Below are positions 36,493 to 44,299 of a stretch of 64,000 bases of DNA, in pieces. The stretch's first letter is position 1. The number at the start of each line of letters is the position of its first letter. The notes beneath the pieces are model-generated. The model was not told where the DNA came from and made no database searches. It worked only from the letters and a program-made list of their open reading frames with translations. Source of the stretch: Emcibacter sp. (GTDB lineage Bacteria; Pseudomonadota; Alphaproteobacteria; Sphingomonadales; Emcibacteraceae); contig NZ_OY776217.1 in assembly GCF_963675455.1 (NCBI RefSeq), forward strand, positions 2,156,001 to 2,220,000. Reading direction: 5' to 3'. The translations under genes and the position numbers were made by a program.

Positions 36493-36508
36493 GAAAATAG
36501 GTGAGAAG

Positions 36509-36877
36509 ATGGCTTCTGTGAGAAAACATGGAAAGAAGTGGCAAGCGGACGTAAGACTCAAAGGTACTCGAAAAACCAGGCTGTTTAAAACCAGAATGGA
36601 AGCTCAACGCTGGGCTTTGGAACAGGAAGAGAGTGTCAAGCCGGGACTGCACGGCGTAAAATGGACCTTTAGGCATGCAATGGAGCGTTACGCCAAAGAG
36701 GAGAGTGTAAAGAAGAGAGGCGCGCGCTGGGAAATCATACATCTGGGGAAACTTTGCCGTCACCCGATAGCTGATAAATACTTGCAGGATCTCACACCTG
36801 AGGACTTCAAAAACTGGATGAGTGACCAATGCGATTTGGACTTGTTGCTGCAGTTACTTCCGCCTTCTGCATGTTGA
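36509..36877 (+). pseudogene. Truncated tyrosine-recombinase integrase (N-terminal part)
   Basis: The ATG follows GTGAGAAG and gives MASVRKHGKKWQADVRLKG, the Arm-type DNA-binding start of phage/island integrases, then the beginning of the core-binding domain (PIADKYLQDLTPEDFKNWM). After about residue 110 the sequence leaves the family and stops at residue 122; typical integrases have 330-400. The catalytic domain (R-H-R-Y) is missing. The same N-terminal region, also broken, occurs at 59832-60111. Probably inactive; read-through to anything functional is unlikely. Confidence 0.8.
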
Positions 36878-36915
36878 TGTTCCGCGCCGAGACAAACTTG
36901 TGTTCCGTAATAGCA

Positions 36916-36951
36916 TTGACAGAAAATAAAATGTATAGTAATACTACACAA
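36916..36951 (+). promoter_or_regulatory. Promoter/operator element upstream of the PhyH gene
   Basis: TTGACA at 36916 is followed by an AT-rich spacer and the dyad GTATAGT-AAT-ACTACAC (6 of 7 pairs). The block is nearly identical to the one at 41472 before the TonB receptor. A -10 box may lie in TAATAC (17-base spacer) or further right with the long spacer seen in MerR-controlled promoters. Control by the nearby MerR-type regulator is inference. Confidence 0.6.
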
Positions 36952-37085
36952 AATAACAAAACTCAGCGGAGCGTTGTCTATTGGCCACTCAATGGGAAAG
37001 GCAGTGCTTTGCTAAATCTATAGAACAAATGATCGTTTTCAGGATGCAAACGGTGCAAAATGCTAGAGGGAGTCAGGAGATAATC

Positions 37086-37919
37086 ATGAAAGTCAGAAAA
37101 ATTACCCGAGAGGAAATCCAGGCCTACCAGACGGATGGCGCAGCTTATTTACCGAACCTGCTGGATCAGGATGGGGTCAAAAAGCTTCTGGAAGCAGCCG
37201 ACGACAGGGAGCGCAAGGTTGGTGACTACAGAACTGAACTTGCTCCGGATAACCGTTTCTTCGAGGAACGGTTTATCTATGACAAAGTACCGGTGATGAA
37301 GGAATATGTAGAGGAGTCCGGCCTTGCTGAACTGGCGGGTCTGGCTATGGGCTCCGAGAAGGCCCGTATACTGTTCGATCACCTGTTTGTCTGCGAGCCG
37401 AATACACCGGTCGACTATTACTGGCACCAGGACATTTCTTACTGGCCGATCGACGGGGATCAAATTTGTTCGATCTGGCTCACGCTCACGGACTGCAATG
37501 TGGACAGTAGCAGCCTACAGATTGTCAAGGGCAGCGACAAGGAGGGGATTTATCCTATTCGTCAGTTCGGGGAAGGGGACCTGGGGGACGAGGCCCGGCA
37601 GAACTATAACCCCGGCGCCATCCCCGAATATCATAAGCAGACTGACAAATATGACATCCTGGCGCCTGACATGAAGGCCGGGGATGCCCTGCTGTTCAAT
37701 GCCAGGGTCATGCACAGTTCTGCGGGTAATCGGACTCCGAACATGCGCCGCGCGGCCTATTCTATACGCTATATTGGCGATGATGTGGTCTGGTATCCGC
37801 GTCCGGCGTTCCATCGCGAGGCGCTTACCCCGGAAGGTGACCTCAAGCCGGGAGATCCCTTTGTCGGCAAGAAATTTCCCGTGCTTTGGGAACGTCCGCA
37901 TGCGGATCAGACCGAATAG
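37086..37919 (+). CDS. Phytanoyl-CoA dioxygenase (PhyH)-family oxygenase
   Basis: A 277-residue Fe(II)/2-oxoglutarate-dependent oxygenase. The metal triad is visible as His114-x-Asp116 (YYWHQDISYW) and His210 (RVMHSSAGN), with Arg221 or Arg222 placed to hold 2-oxoglutarate. The family hydroxylates varied small molecules; the substrate is unknown. The start follows AGGAG; longer in-frame starts lack a site. It is first of a run with GST, a 4-TM protein and a GMC oxidoreductase, behind the shared promoter element. Confidence 0.85.
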   Translation: MKVRKITREEIQAYQTDGAAYLPNLLDQDGVKKLLEAADDRERKVGDYRTELAPDNRFFEERFIYDKVPVMKEYVEESGLAELAGLAMGSEKARILFDHLFVCEPNTPVDYYWHQDISYWPIDGDQICSIWLTLTDCNVDSSSLQIVKGSDKEGIYPIRQFGEGDLGDEARQNYNPGAIPEYHKQTDKYDILAPDMKAGDALLFNARVMHSSAGNRTPNMRRAAYSIRYIGDDVVWYPRPAFHREALTPEGDLKPGDPFVGKKFPVLWERPHADQTE

Positions 37920-37935
37920 GGGGCGGAAACGGACA

Positions 37936-38553
37936 ATGAAATTTTTCTCATTTAAAAGCGCGCCCAATGTCAGAAAAGTAATGATTTATCTCCGTGAAAG
38001 AGGAGTTGAGACTCCGTTCGAGACCATTGAAGTGGACATCATGAACGGTGAGCAGAACACACCTGAGTTCCGGGCCATCAATCCTCTTGGCAAGGTGCCC
38101 GCGCTACAGCTTGATGATGGCACGTTCGTCACCGAAAGCCTGCCGATCGTTGAATATTTTGAGGAAACCCTTCCTGGCGGGCGGCTAATGCTTGGTGATA
38201 CGCCGGAGGAGCGGGCGAAAATCCGCTCCATCGAACGCTACATCGAGATGGAGATCACCGGCACCATGGGCATTATGGCCCACAACATGATGCCGATTTA
38301 TACGGTGCGCTTCGGAGAAAGTCCGGAAGTCGTGGAGTATGCCAGGCGGCGTCAAGCAATGGCGTTGGACTTTCTTGACAACTTTATCGGGGACAGATCC
38401 TTTGTGTATGGCGACGGTCCTACCTTGGCGGATATCAGCCTTTTTGTCACACTGGAATCCGCCTTTCTCGTCAATGCGGAAATCGAACCGAAATATGAAA
38501 ACATCATTCGCTGTTACGAGAATTTCTCAAAACGGTCAAGTGTGGCGCTCTAG
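37936..38553 (+). CDS. Glutathione S-transferase-family protein
   Basis: A 205-residue two-domain GST. The thioredoxin-like N-terminal domain (1-80) has SAPNVRKVMIYLRERGV, the cis-Pro motif GKVPALQL and ESLPIVEYFEE for glutathione binding. The helical C-terminal domain has the N-capping TLADISLF. Ser8 or a nearby residue may activate glutathione. It starts 16 bases after the PhyH gene, so it probably acts in the same pathway, for conjugation, dehalogenation, isomerisation or ether cleavage. Confidence 0.87.
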   Translation: MKFFSFKSAPNVRKVMIYLRERGVETPFETIEVDIMNGEQNTPEFRAINPLGKVPALQLDDGTFVTESLPIVEYFEETLPGGRLMLGDTPEERAKIRSIERYIEMEITGTMGIMAHNMMPIYTVRFGESPEVVEYARRRQAMALDFLDNFIGDRSFVYGDGPTLADISLFVTLESAFLVNAEIEPKYENIIRCYENFSKRSSVAL

Positions 38554-38579
38554 CCGCGGTATTTATCAGGGAGTAAGTT

Positions 38580-38981
38580 ATGATACTTTACAATGGAACC
38601 GACAAACGCCTGCGCAGATATTCCATTTTCATGGTGGTTCTGGCGGTCTTTTTCCTGGCGCCTCTGGTCGCGGAACACACCTGGGAGGCAGGCATGGTGT
38701 GGCAGGATGGGCGCACTAATGAATCCATCCCGATGATGCTCAAGGCCATGTATCTGTCGCTTTCTATCTGTGTCCTCATGGGCGCCAAGGATCCGGTCAG
38801 GAATGCGATAATCATCGATTACAGCATGATTTCCAGCCTGATCCATGGGCTGGTGATGCTCTACTATGCCATTATTCTGGAATGGGAGAAGGCGCACTTG
38901 TATGGTGATGTGCTGATGCTTCTGGTGCTCGCGGTGGTGCTGTTCTTCTATCATCCCCGCAAGATCACCCGAAGCACATGA
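38580..38981 (+). CDS. Small four-helix membrane protein of unknown function
   Basis: A 133-residue protein with four predicted membrane helices (about 13-31, 56-70, 80-100, 107-125) and short loops. I recognise no catalytic motif. It overlaps the GMC oxidoreductase start by four bases (ATGA), so the two are likely co-translated; it may anchor the oxidoreductase or pass electrons, but this is speculation. Confidence 0.6.
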   Translation: MILYNGTDKRLRRYSIFMVVLAVFFLAPLVAEHTWEAGMVWQDGRTNESIPMMLKAMYLSLSICVLMGAKDPVRNAIIIDYSMISSLIHGLVMLYYAIILEWEKAHLYGDVLMLLVLAVVLFFYHPRKITRST

Positions 38982-40465
38982 CCGATCCCCGTCCGGTTGT
39001 TGTCATCGGCAGCGGTTTTGCCGGCAGTATCGTCGCCGCGAAGCTGACGAAGGCCGGCAGGAAAGTGCTGATACTTGAGCGTGGGCCCTGGCGCAATACA
39101 ACAGCCGTGCGCGGTGCAGGAATTGCAGATCCCGCGCCATTGCCCCACGGCGCGCGCTTCTTCACCCATATTCTGCGGCGTATCAATCGGGAAGGGCTGC
39201 CAGGCGGTGGCCTGACCCTGAACCGGCGCGGTATGTACGAAATCTTTTCCGATAAACATATTGATGTCGCCTGCACATCGCAGGTGGGTGGCAGCAGTCA
39301 TGTTTACGGTGCCTTGCATAAGCGGCCGCAGGATTCCGGTTTTTGGGACGGTCATCATGACAAAATCAGTGTAGCACAAATGGAAGGCTATTACCGATCG
39401 GTACTCGCTGAACTCGGCAGTGCGCCGGTGTCTGTTGACGCTGGCGGACCGAACCTTTTTGCCAAACGTTTTGCGAATAATCCTCATTTCATTACTGACC
39501 AGCGATCTCTCGATATAGATATGGGATTGAGGGATGGTCTGGGGACTATCGCAACAGAGGAATTGTCCGGAGAAGGATTGCTCGGGTCCGCCCGCGGGAT
39601 CAAGCGAACGGCGGATGAAACCTGGCTTTTGCCTGCCATGCGAAACGGGCTTATTGTGAAGGACATGTGCGAAGTCGAGAGCATCTTCAGGCAGGGTGAC
39701 GGGGGTGCAGTTTCCTATCGCCTTGACGTTCAAAATTACAAGGAGAAAAAACGGGAGACGATTGTTGCCTCCCGGGTGATTCTGGCGGCAGGAACTATCA
39801 ATACCATGAAACTTCTGCTTGCCAGCCGGGATCGGTTCGGTGGTCTTGATGGCATGCCGCGGTTGGGGTTCGGGGTTGGCGGCAATGGCGACTATTCCGC
39901 TTATTGGAGGCATGAGGCGGGTAGGGAAGATCTGAGCGAGGGGCTGCCGACGCGCGGCATGATACTGCTCAGTAATGAAAGTCTGTGGCAATCCTCACGG
40001 CCTTGGCCGGTTATTGTAGAGGGCGCCATGCCCTATAGTCGGCTTCTTCCCTGGATACCATTTCTGAAACACTTTTCCAGGCGGGGAACGTTGCTTGCCG
40101 GTCTGGGGCCCGACGACATGTCAGGGCGCGTATTTCTGCACAAGGGAAAGATGAGAATTGACTTTGATCCGCGGGAAAGCTTGATTTATCAGGATATCAG
40201 GCAGGCCTTTGACCTGATTGAAGACCTGAGCGGACACCGACTGACCCACTTTCCAAAAGTTTCCACTGTTCATCCCATGGGGGGGGCTCCGCTTGGTTCT
40301 TCGCCGGAAAAAGGAGTCGTCGATGATGCTGGAGAAATCTATGGCCATCCCGGACTGCATATTGCTGACGCATCCGTAATGCCGGCTTCGCTTGGTGCTC
40401 CGCCGTCCCTCTCCATCGCCGCCTGGGCTAATAATGTTGCAGACAAGATTATATCCCTGTGCTAG
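38978..40465 (+). CDS. GMC-family FAD-dependent oxidoreductase
   Basis: A 495-residue flavoenzyme. The N-terminal FAD-binding motif is VVIGSGFAGSIVAAKL followed by ILERGPW; QVGGSSHVYGALHKRP holds the isoalloxazine-binding GGSS. The C-terminal half has HPMGGAPLG and HIADASVMPASLGAPPSLSI, like cholesterol-oxidase-type and related alcohol dehydrogenases. It probably oxidises an alcohol, possibly the product of the upstream dioxygenase. No Tat or Sec signal is evident. Confidence 0.85.
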   Translation: MTDPRPVVVIGSGFAGSIVAAKLTKAGRKVLILERGPWRNTTAVRGAGIADPAPLPHGARFFTHILRRINREGLPGGGLTLNRRGMYEIFSDKHIDVACTSQVGGSSHVYGALHKRPQDSGFWDGHHDKISVAQMEGYYRSVLAELGSAPVSVDAGGPNLFAKRFANNPHFITDQRSLDIDMGLRDGLGTIATEELSGEGLLGSARGIKRTADETWLLPAMRNGLIVKDMCEVESIFRQGDGGAVSYRLDVQNYKEKKRETIVASRVILAAGTINTMKLLLASRDRFGGLDGMPRLGFGVGGNGDYSAYWRHEAGREDLSEGLPTRGMILLSNESLWQSSRPWPVIVEGAMPYSRLLPWIPFLKHFSRRGTLLAGLGPDDMSGRVFLHKGKMRIDFDPRESLIYQDIRQAFDLIEDLSGHRLTHFPKVSTVHPMGGAPLGSSPEKGVVDDAGEIYGHPGLHIADASVMPASLGAPPSLSIAAWANNVADKIISLC

Positions 40466-40559
40466 TTTTCCACAAGCCTTTGGCACAATTAAGGGAATTT
40501 TATAAGCCCGGCCCGACTATAACTTATGCGGTTCAAAACGCTGGCCTTGCGGAGACGCT

Positions 40560-41336
40560 GTGAAAAAAAAGACTTCAAACCAGTTCGAGACTGACGACAA
40601 GCCGACTTTACGTATGCGTGATCTGATCCGGGAAAGCGGCCTGCCCCGTGAAACCATCCATTATTACTTCAATGAAGGTCTCCTGCCGTCTGCCTATAAG
40701 GTCAAGAAAAACTCCGCCTTTTATGGTCCCGAGCACCTGGAACGGCTGCAACAAATCAGAATCCTGAGGGAAGAGCGCTTTCTTCCTATTAAGGCGATCA
40801 AGGCTATCTATGCGCAGAAGCCGGCATCGAAATTCAGTGATGAGCAGCTCGATTATTTCCGTCACCTTCGACTCCGCTTTCCGGATTCTGTCAATCCCGG
40901 CGCCGAGAAATATATTCCTCTCTCAAGTCTGGCGTCGCAGAAAATCTCCGACCAGGAACTGGCTGATTTTGTAAAGCAGGGACTCGTAGATGTTGTCGAG
41001 CAGGATGGGGAGCAGATGGTGACCAAAGAGGATGCGGTTGTTCTTGAGACCTGGGTGCAGTTCAATAAGCTCGGCTTTACTCGGGAAAAAGGATATAGCC
41101 CGAGCCTTCTCAATCTCTGGGACAAGGCGATTGAGGAAATGGTATCTGACGAATTCTCCTTCATTGCGCCGGTTATTCTGGACCGAGAAGGGGAGGATGT
41201 GGTTGACTTTGGCGCCCGGGTGATCGATTCCATTGAGAGGTTGATCCAGGCACTGCATGTCAAGAAAGCCCGAAAACTCTTTGCCACGCTGGAGTTTGAT
41301 GACATCGAAGTGGAAACGGATCCGGAAAAAGACTAG
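40560..41336 (+). CDS. MerR-family transcriptional regulator with large effector domain
   Basis: A 258-residue protein starting at GTG after GGAG. The N-terminal winged helix (about 18-85) has LRMRDLIRESGLPRETIHYY and FYGPEHLERLQQIRIL, typical of MerR HTH. The C-terminal region (about 100-258) is much longer than in classical MerR and has no metal-binding cysteines, so it likely senses an organic ligand. It lies between the two units that share a promoter/dyad element and is the obvious candidate to control them. Confidence 0.8.
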   Translation: MKKKTSNQFETDDKPTLRMRDLIRESGLPRETIHYYFNEGLLPSAYKVKKNSAFYGPEHLERLQQIRILREERFLPIKAIKAIYAQKPASKFSDEQLDYFRHLRLRFPDSVNPGAEKYIPLSSLASQKISDQELADFVKQGLVDVVEQDGEQMVTKEDAVVLETWVQFNKLGFTREKGYSPSLLNLWDKAIEEMVSDEFSFIAPVILDREGEDVVDFGARVIDSIERLIQALHVKKARKLFATLEFDDIEVETDPEKD

Positions 41337-41841
41337 GTATTTCCGGCATTTATTTTCGATCCAGCATGTTTAAAACAATCAAATGCAGGATTTCCGAGCA
41401 TGAAGGGAAGGGGGAAGGAATTCCCTCTCCGGCAGCTTTTGCCTGGATTGAGATCTGATGTTGTAAAGTCATTGACAAAAGTAAAATGAATAGTAATACT
41501 ACACATAATTACTGTCAGATGATTCAGGGCGATGCGATATAGGGAATCGTGTTATTTACGGGCTGGTTAGCAATCCGGATGTTCTTTTTGCCTGTAACTA
41601 GAACGAACGATCGATAAATAAATGCGTAGCTTCCTAAAAACTGTTCCCTGGTAGATCTGCAACAGAGTACCGACAGGCGCCGCAGCGATGTGGTCGAAAT
41701 ACCGGACAGGCGTAGCGGCGTGTTTCGTTGTCCAAGAAATGCTCTCCGCATGAAGGGTATCCCAAGGGAGGAAATCATGCTGTGATCCCCTGCCAGGAAG
41801 AGCAGGGACACTCAATATAGGGAAAAATAAAGGAGACAGTT
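41337..41841. other. Gene-free stretch between the MerR gene and the TonB receptor gene
   Basis: This 505-base region holds the promoter/dyad element at 41472 and then about 335 bases of apparent untranslated leader. No gene is supported; open frames are short and without coding character. A minimal frame with GGGAGG before it ends at about 41783. The leader could hold regulatory RNA structure; I could not assign a known riboswitch. Confidence 0.45.
41472..41506 (+). promoter_or_regulatory. Promoter/operator element upstream of the TonB receptor gene
   Basis: TTGACA at 41472 is followed by AAATGAATAGTAATACTAC. From TTGACA to TACTACACA the block matches the 36916 element except for a few changes and one base of spacer length. 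Sharing this otherwise unusual sequence implies common regulation of the dioxygenase and receptor units. Confidence 0.6.
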
Positions 41842-44220
41842 ATGAAACTAATTACTAAGGGACGCCGGTATTTGAAGTTTGGTACTGCCATTGCGGCGGT
41901 ATTGATCGGGCAGACGGCTAATGCCGCCACCGGGGAAAAAACGAACGAGGAAATCTTCACTCTCGAGGAAATTACCGTAACGGCGCGGAAAAGGACTGAA
42001 AGTCTGCAGGATACGCCGCTTTCCGTCAGCGCCTTTACCACAAGTGGTCTTGAAAAGCGCGGTATGACAAACCTTGCCGACCTTTCTGCCTACACCCCAA
42101 ACGTCAATATCAATAATGGACTTGTCACAGGCGGCAGCACCAACGCAGCCGTGTTTATCCGCGGTGTGGGTCAGAGGGATTTTATTTTCCCGACCGATCC
42201 CGGTGTGGGTATTTATGTGGACGGCGTTTATATTGCCCGAAGTTTCGGCGGCATGCTTGATCTTGCCGATGTGGAGCGGATCGAGGTATTGCGCGGACCG
42301 CAAGGGTCGCTGTATGGGAAAAACACTATTGGCGGCGCTATTAACGTGACCACCACCCGGCCGCGTGGCGATCTGGAAGGCCGACTGAAAGCGACCACCG
42401 GCAGCCGCAACCGCATCGATGTGGAGGGAAATATCAACTTTCCCATTGCCGAGGATAAGCTATACGGCAAGATTGCCGCGACCACCAAAAACCAGGATGG
42501 CTATGACGTGCGCCAGACCGATGGCCTGGATATGGGAAATACCAACCTGGACGCCATTCGCGGTGGCCTGAACTGGCTGGCGAGTGACAATGTGGAAGTC
42601 TATCTTTCTGTTGATGCCACTAAGGTCCGTCAGAATGGTGCGCCGGGAACGCTTCTCGGAACTTTTGATGATCCGACCGGGCTTTACGCGCTGTTCAATG
42701 CTTTTGCGGTGCCAATGTGGAATGCTCAACTCGGCCTGCCAGCGGGTACGTTGTTCGATGATCGCTGGGTGACTGAAGATCCGTCGTCCGCTTCCAACGG
42801 CACGGGGCCGAGTGTGGACAATGTGGATACCTGGGGGGCAACGGCGACCGTGGACTGGGAGATTTCCGATACTCTTTCCTTCAGGTCCATCACCGGCTAT
42901 CGTGAAATGGACGCCATTATCAAGGTGGATATGGATTATACACCCTATCCCGTCGTTCATACCGATGAAGAACAGCATCAGAAGCAATTCAGTCAGGAAT
43001 TCCAGTTGAGCGGCACTGCGGTGGACGGTCGTTTGCAATGGCTTCTGGGCGGTTATTATTTCAAGGAGCAGGCAGATGACGTCAACCGGACCTATTTGGC
43101 GTCGGGGATTTATGATGCTCTGGAAGCCTTGCCGGCAGCCCTGATCCCTTTGATTCCGGGGCAGGTTTGTCCGGCTGCTTTTCCAGCTCCTTGTGCGGGC
43201 GGGGCAGGCAATCCCTACAACACCACCTTTGATCTGGACGTCAATCCGACCACTTCGCTGGATACCGACAATTGGGCCGCCTTTGTACATCTCACCTATG
43301 ATGTGAGCAGCAAGCTCAGCCTGACCCTTGGCGGACGCTATTCCTACGAGAAAAAGGTCTACTTCATTGACTCATATTATCCCAATTCCGGCAAGATCGC
43401 CACTCCGCCGACGACGGACGAGCAAACCTGGTCCAAGTTTACACCGAAAGTAGGTCTCGATTACCATGTCAATGACGATGTGCTGGTTTATGCTTCTTTC
43501 TCCAAGGGGTTCAAGAGCGGCGGCTGGAATCCCCGGCCGCTTGATCCTCTGGAGTTCAAGCCCTACGGCCAGGAAAACCTGGCAGCCTGGGAAACGGGTG
43601 TCAAATCACGGCTGTTTGACAACCGCATGACTCTGAATGTGGCTGGTTTTTATAGCCAATACAAAGACTTGCAGCTTTCCATCAACTCCGTAAATCCGGC
43701 GACCGGCGGTTTGATATTGACGGTGGGAAATGCCGGTGATGTTGATATCTGGGGGGTCGAGGCGGAAATTGTGGCTCGTCCCACGCCGGAACTGAACCTG
43801 AATTTGGGTGTTGGTTATCTGGATAATAAATATACCTATCTGGCGGAGGCCGTCGGATATTCAAAGGACAACGAATTGCCCTTGTCATCCAAATGGATGA
43901 TCAATGCCGGTGCGGAATATGAAATCGTTCTCGGGGACGGTTTGGGATCTGTCACTCTGCGCGGGGACCTTAATTACCGCAGCAGTTTCTTCCATAACCC
44001 GCAGAACACACCGGAGATTGCACAGGACGGGTATATACTTGTCAATGCCCGGCTGACCTGGCAGGACGCTGATGATCTCTGGCAGATTGCTGTATTTGGC
44101 ACCAACATTACTGATGAGAAATATATCTCCACTGCTGAACATGTGCCGTCCTTCGGCTTCCGCAATGCGGTTTATGGCCGTCCGGCCGAATGGGGGGTCT
44201 CCGTTTCCCGGCGTTTCTAG
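41842..44220 (+). CDS. TonB-dependent outer-membrane receptor
   Basis: A 792-residue outer-membrane active transporter. A signal peptide (about 1-29) precedes the plug domain, which starts with a TonB-box-like EEITVTARKRTESLQDTPLSVS and has RIEVLRGPQGSLYGKNTIGGAINV. The 22-strand barrel follows and ends in the aromatic C-terminus VSVSRRF. It is of the large sphingomonad/alphaproteobacterial class for organic nutrients rather than a clear siderophore receptor. An AAAGGAGAC site precedes the ATG. A terminator follows, before the molybdoenzyme gene. Confidence 0.93.
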   Translation: MKLITKGRRYLKFGTAIAAVLIGQTANAATGEKTNEEIFTLEEITVTARKRTESLQDTPLSVSAFTTSGLEKRGMTNLADLSAYTPNVNINNGLVTGGSTNAAVFIRGVGQRDFIFPTDPGVGIYVDGVYIARSFGGMLDLADVERIEVLRGPQGSLYGKNTIGGAINVTTTRPRGDLEGRLKATTGSRNRIDVEGNINFPIAEDKLYGKIAATTKNQDGYDVRQTDGLDMGNTNLDAIRGGLNWLASDNVEVYLSVDATKVRQNGAPGTLLGTFDDPTGLYALFNAFAVPMWNAQLGLPAGTLFDDRWVTEDPSSASNGTGPSVDNVDTWGATATVDWEISDTLSFRSITGYREMDAIIKVDMDYTPYPVVHTDEEQHQKQFSQEFQLSGTAVDGRLQWLLGGYYFKEQADDVNRTYLASGIYDALEALPAALIPLIPGQVCPAAFPAPCAGGAGNPYNTTFDLDVNPTTSLDTDNWAAFVHLTYDVSSKLSLTLGGRYSYEKKVYFIDSYYPNSGKIATPPTTDEQTWSKFTPKVGLDYHVNDDVLVYASFSKGFKSGGWNPRPLDPLEFKPYGQENLAAWETGVKSRLFDNRMTLNVAGFYSQYKDLQLSINSVNPATGGLILTVGNAGDVDIWGVEAEIVARPTPELNLNLGVGYLDNKYTYLAEAVGYSKDNELPLSSKWMINAGAEYEIVLGDGLGSVTLRGDLNYRSSFFHNPQNTPEIAQDGYILVNARLTWQDADDLWQIAVFGTNITDEKYISTAEHVPSFGFRNAVYGRPAEWGVSVSRRF

Positions 44221-44238
44221 GCCGAACTATCAAAAAGG

Positions 44239-44265
44239 GAGACGCCGTTGGGACGGCGTCTCTTT
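44239..44265 (+). terminator. Terminator between the receptor and molybdoenzyme genes
   Basis: A perfect 10-bp stem GAGACGCCGT / ACGGCGTCTC with loop TGGG is followed by only TTT. The short T run suggests partial termination, so some transcripts may read into the molybdoenzyme gene 34 bases on. Confidence 0.7.
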
Positions 44266-44299
44266 GTGCCTTTATCCATAACTTGCAAAGGACCGTGAC

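Noticed and set aside
38951..39991. 346-codon minus-strand frame inside the GMC oxidoreductase gene
   Set aside because: Shadow of a clearly conserved flavoenzyme; no ribosome site or known domain.
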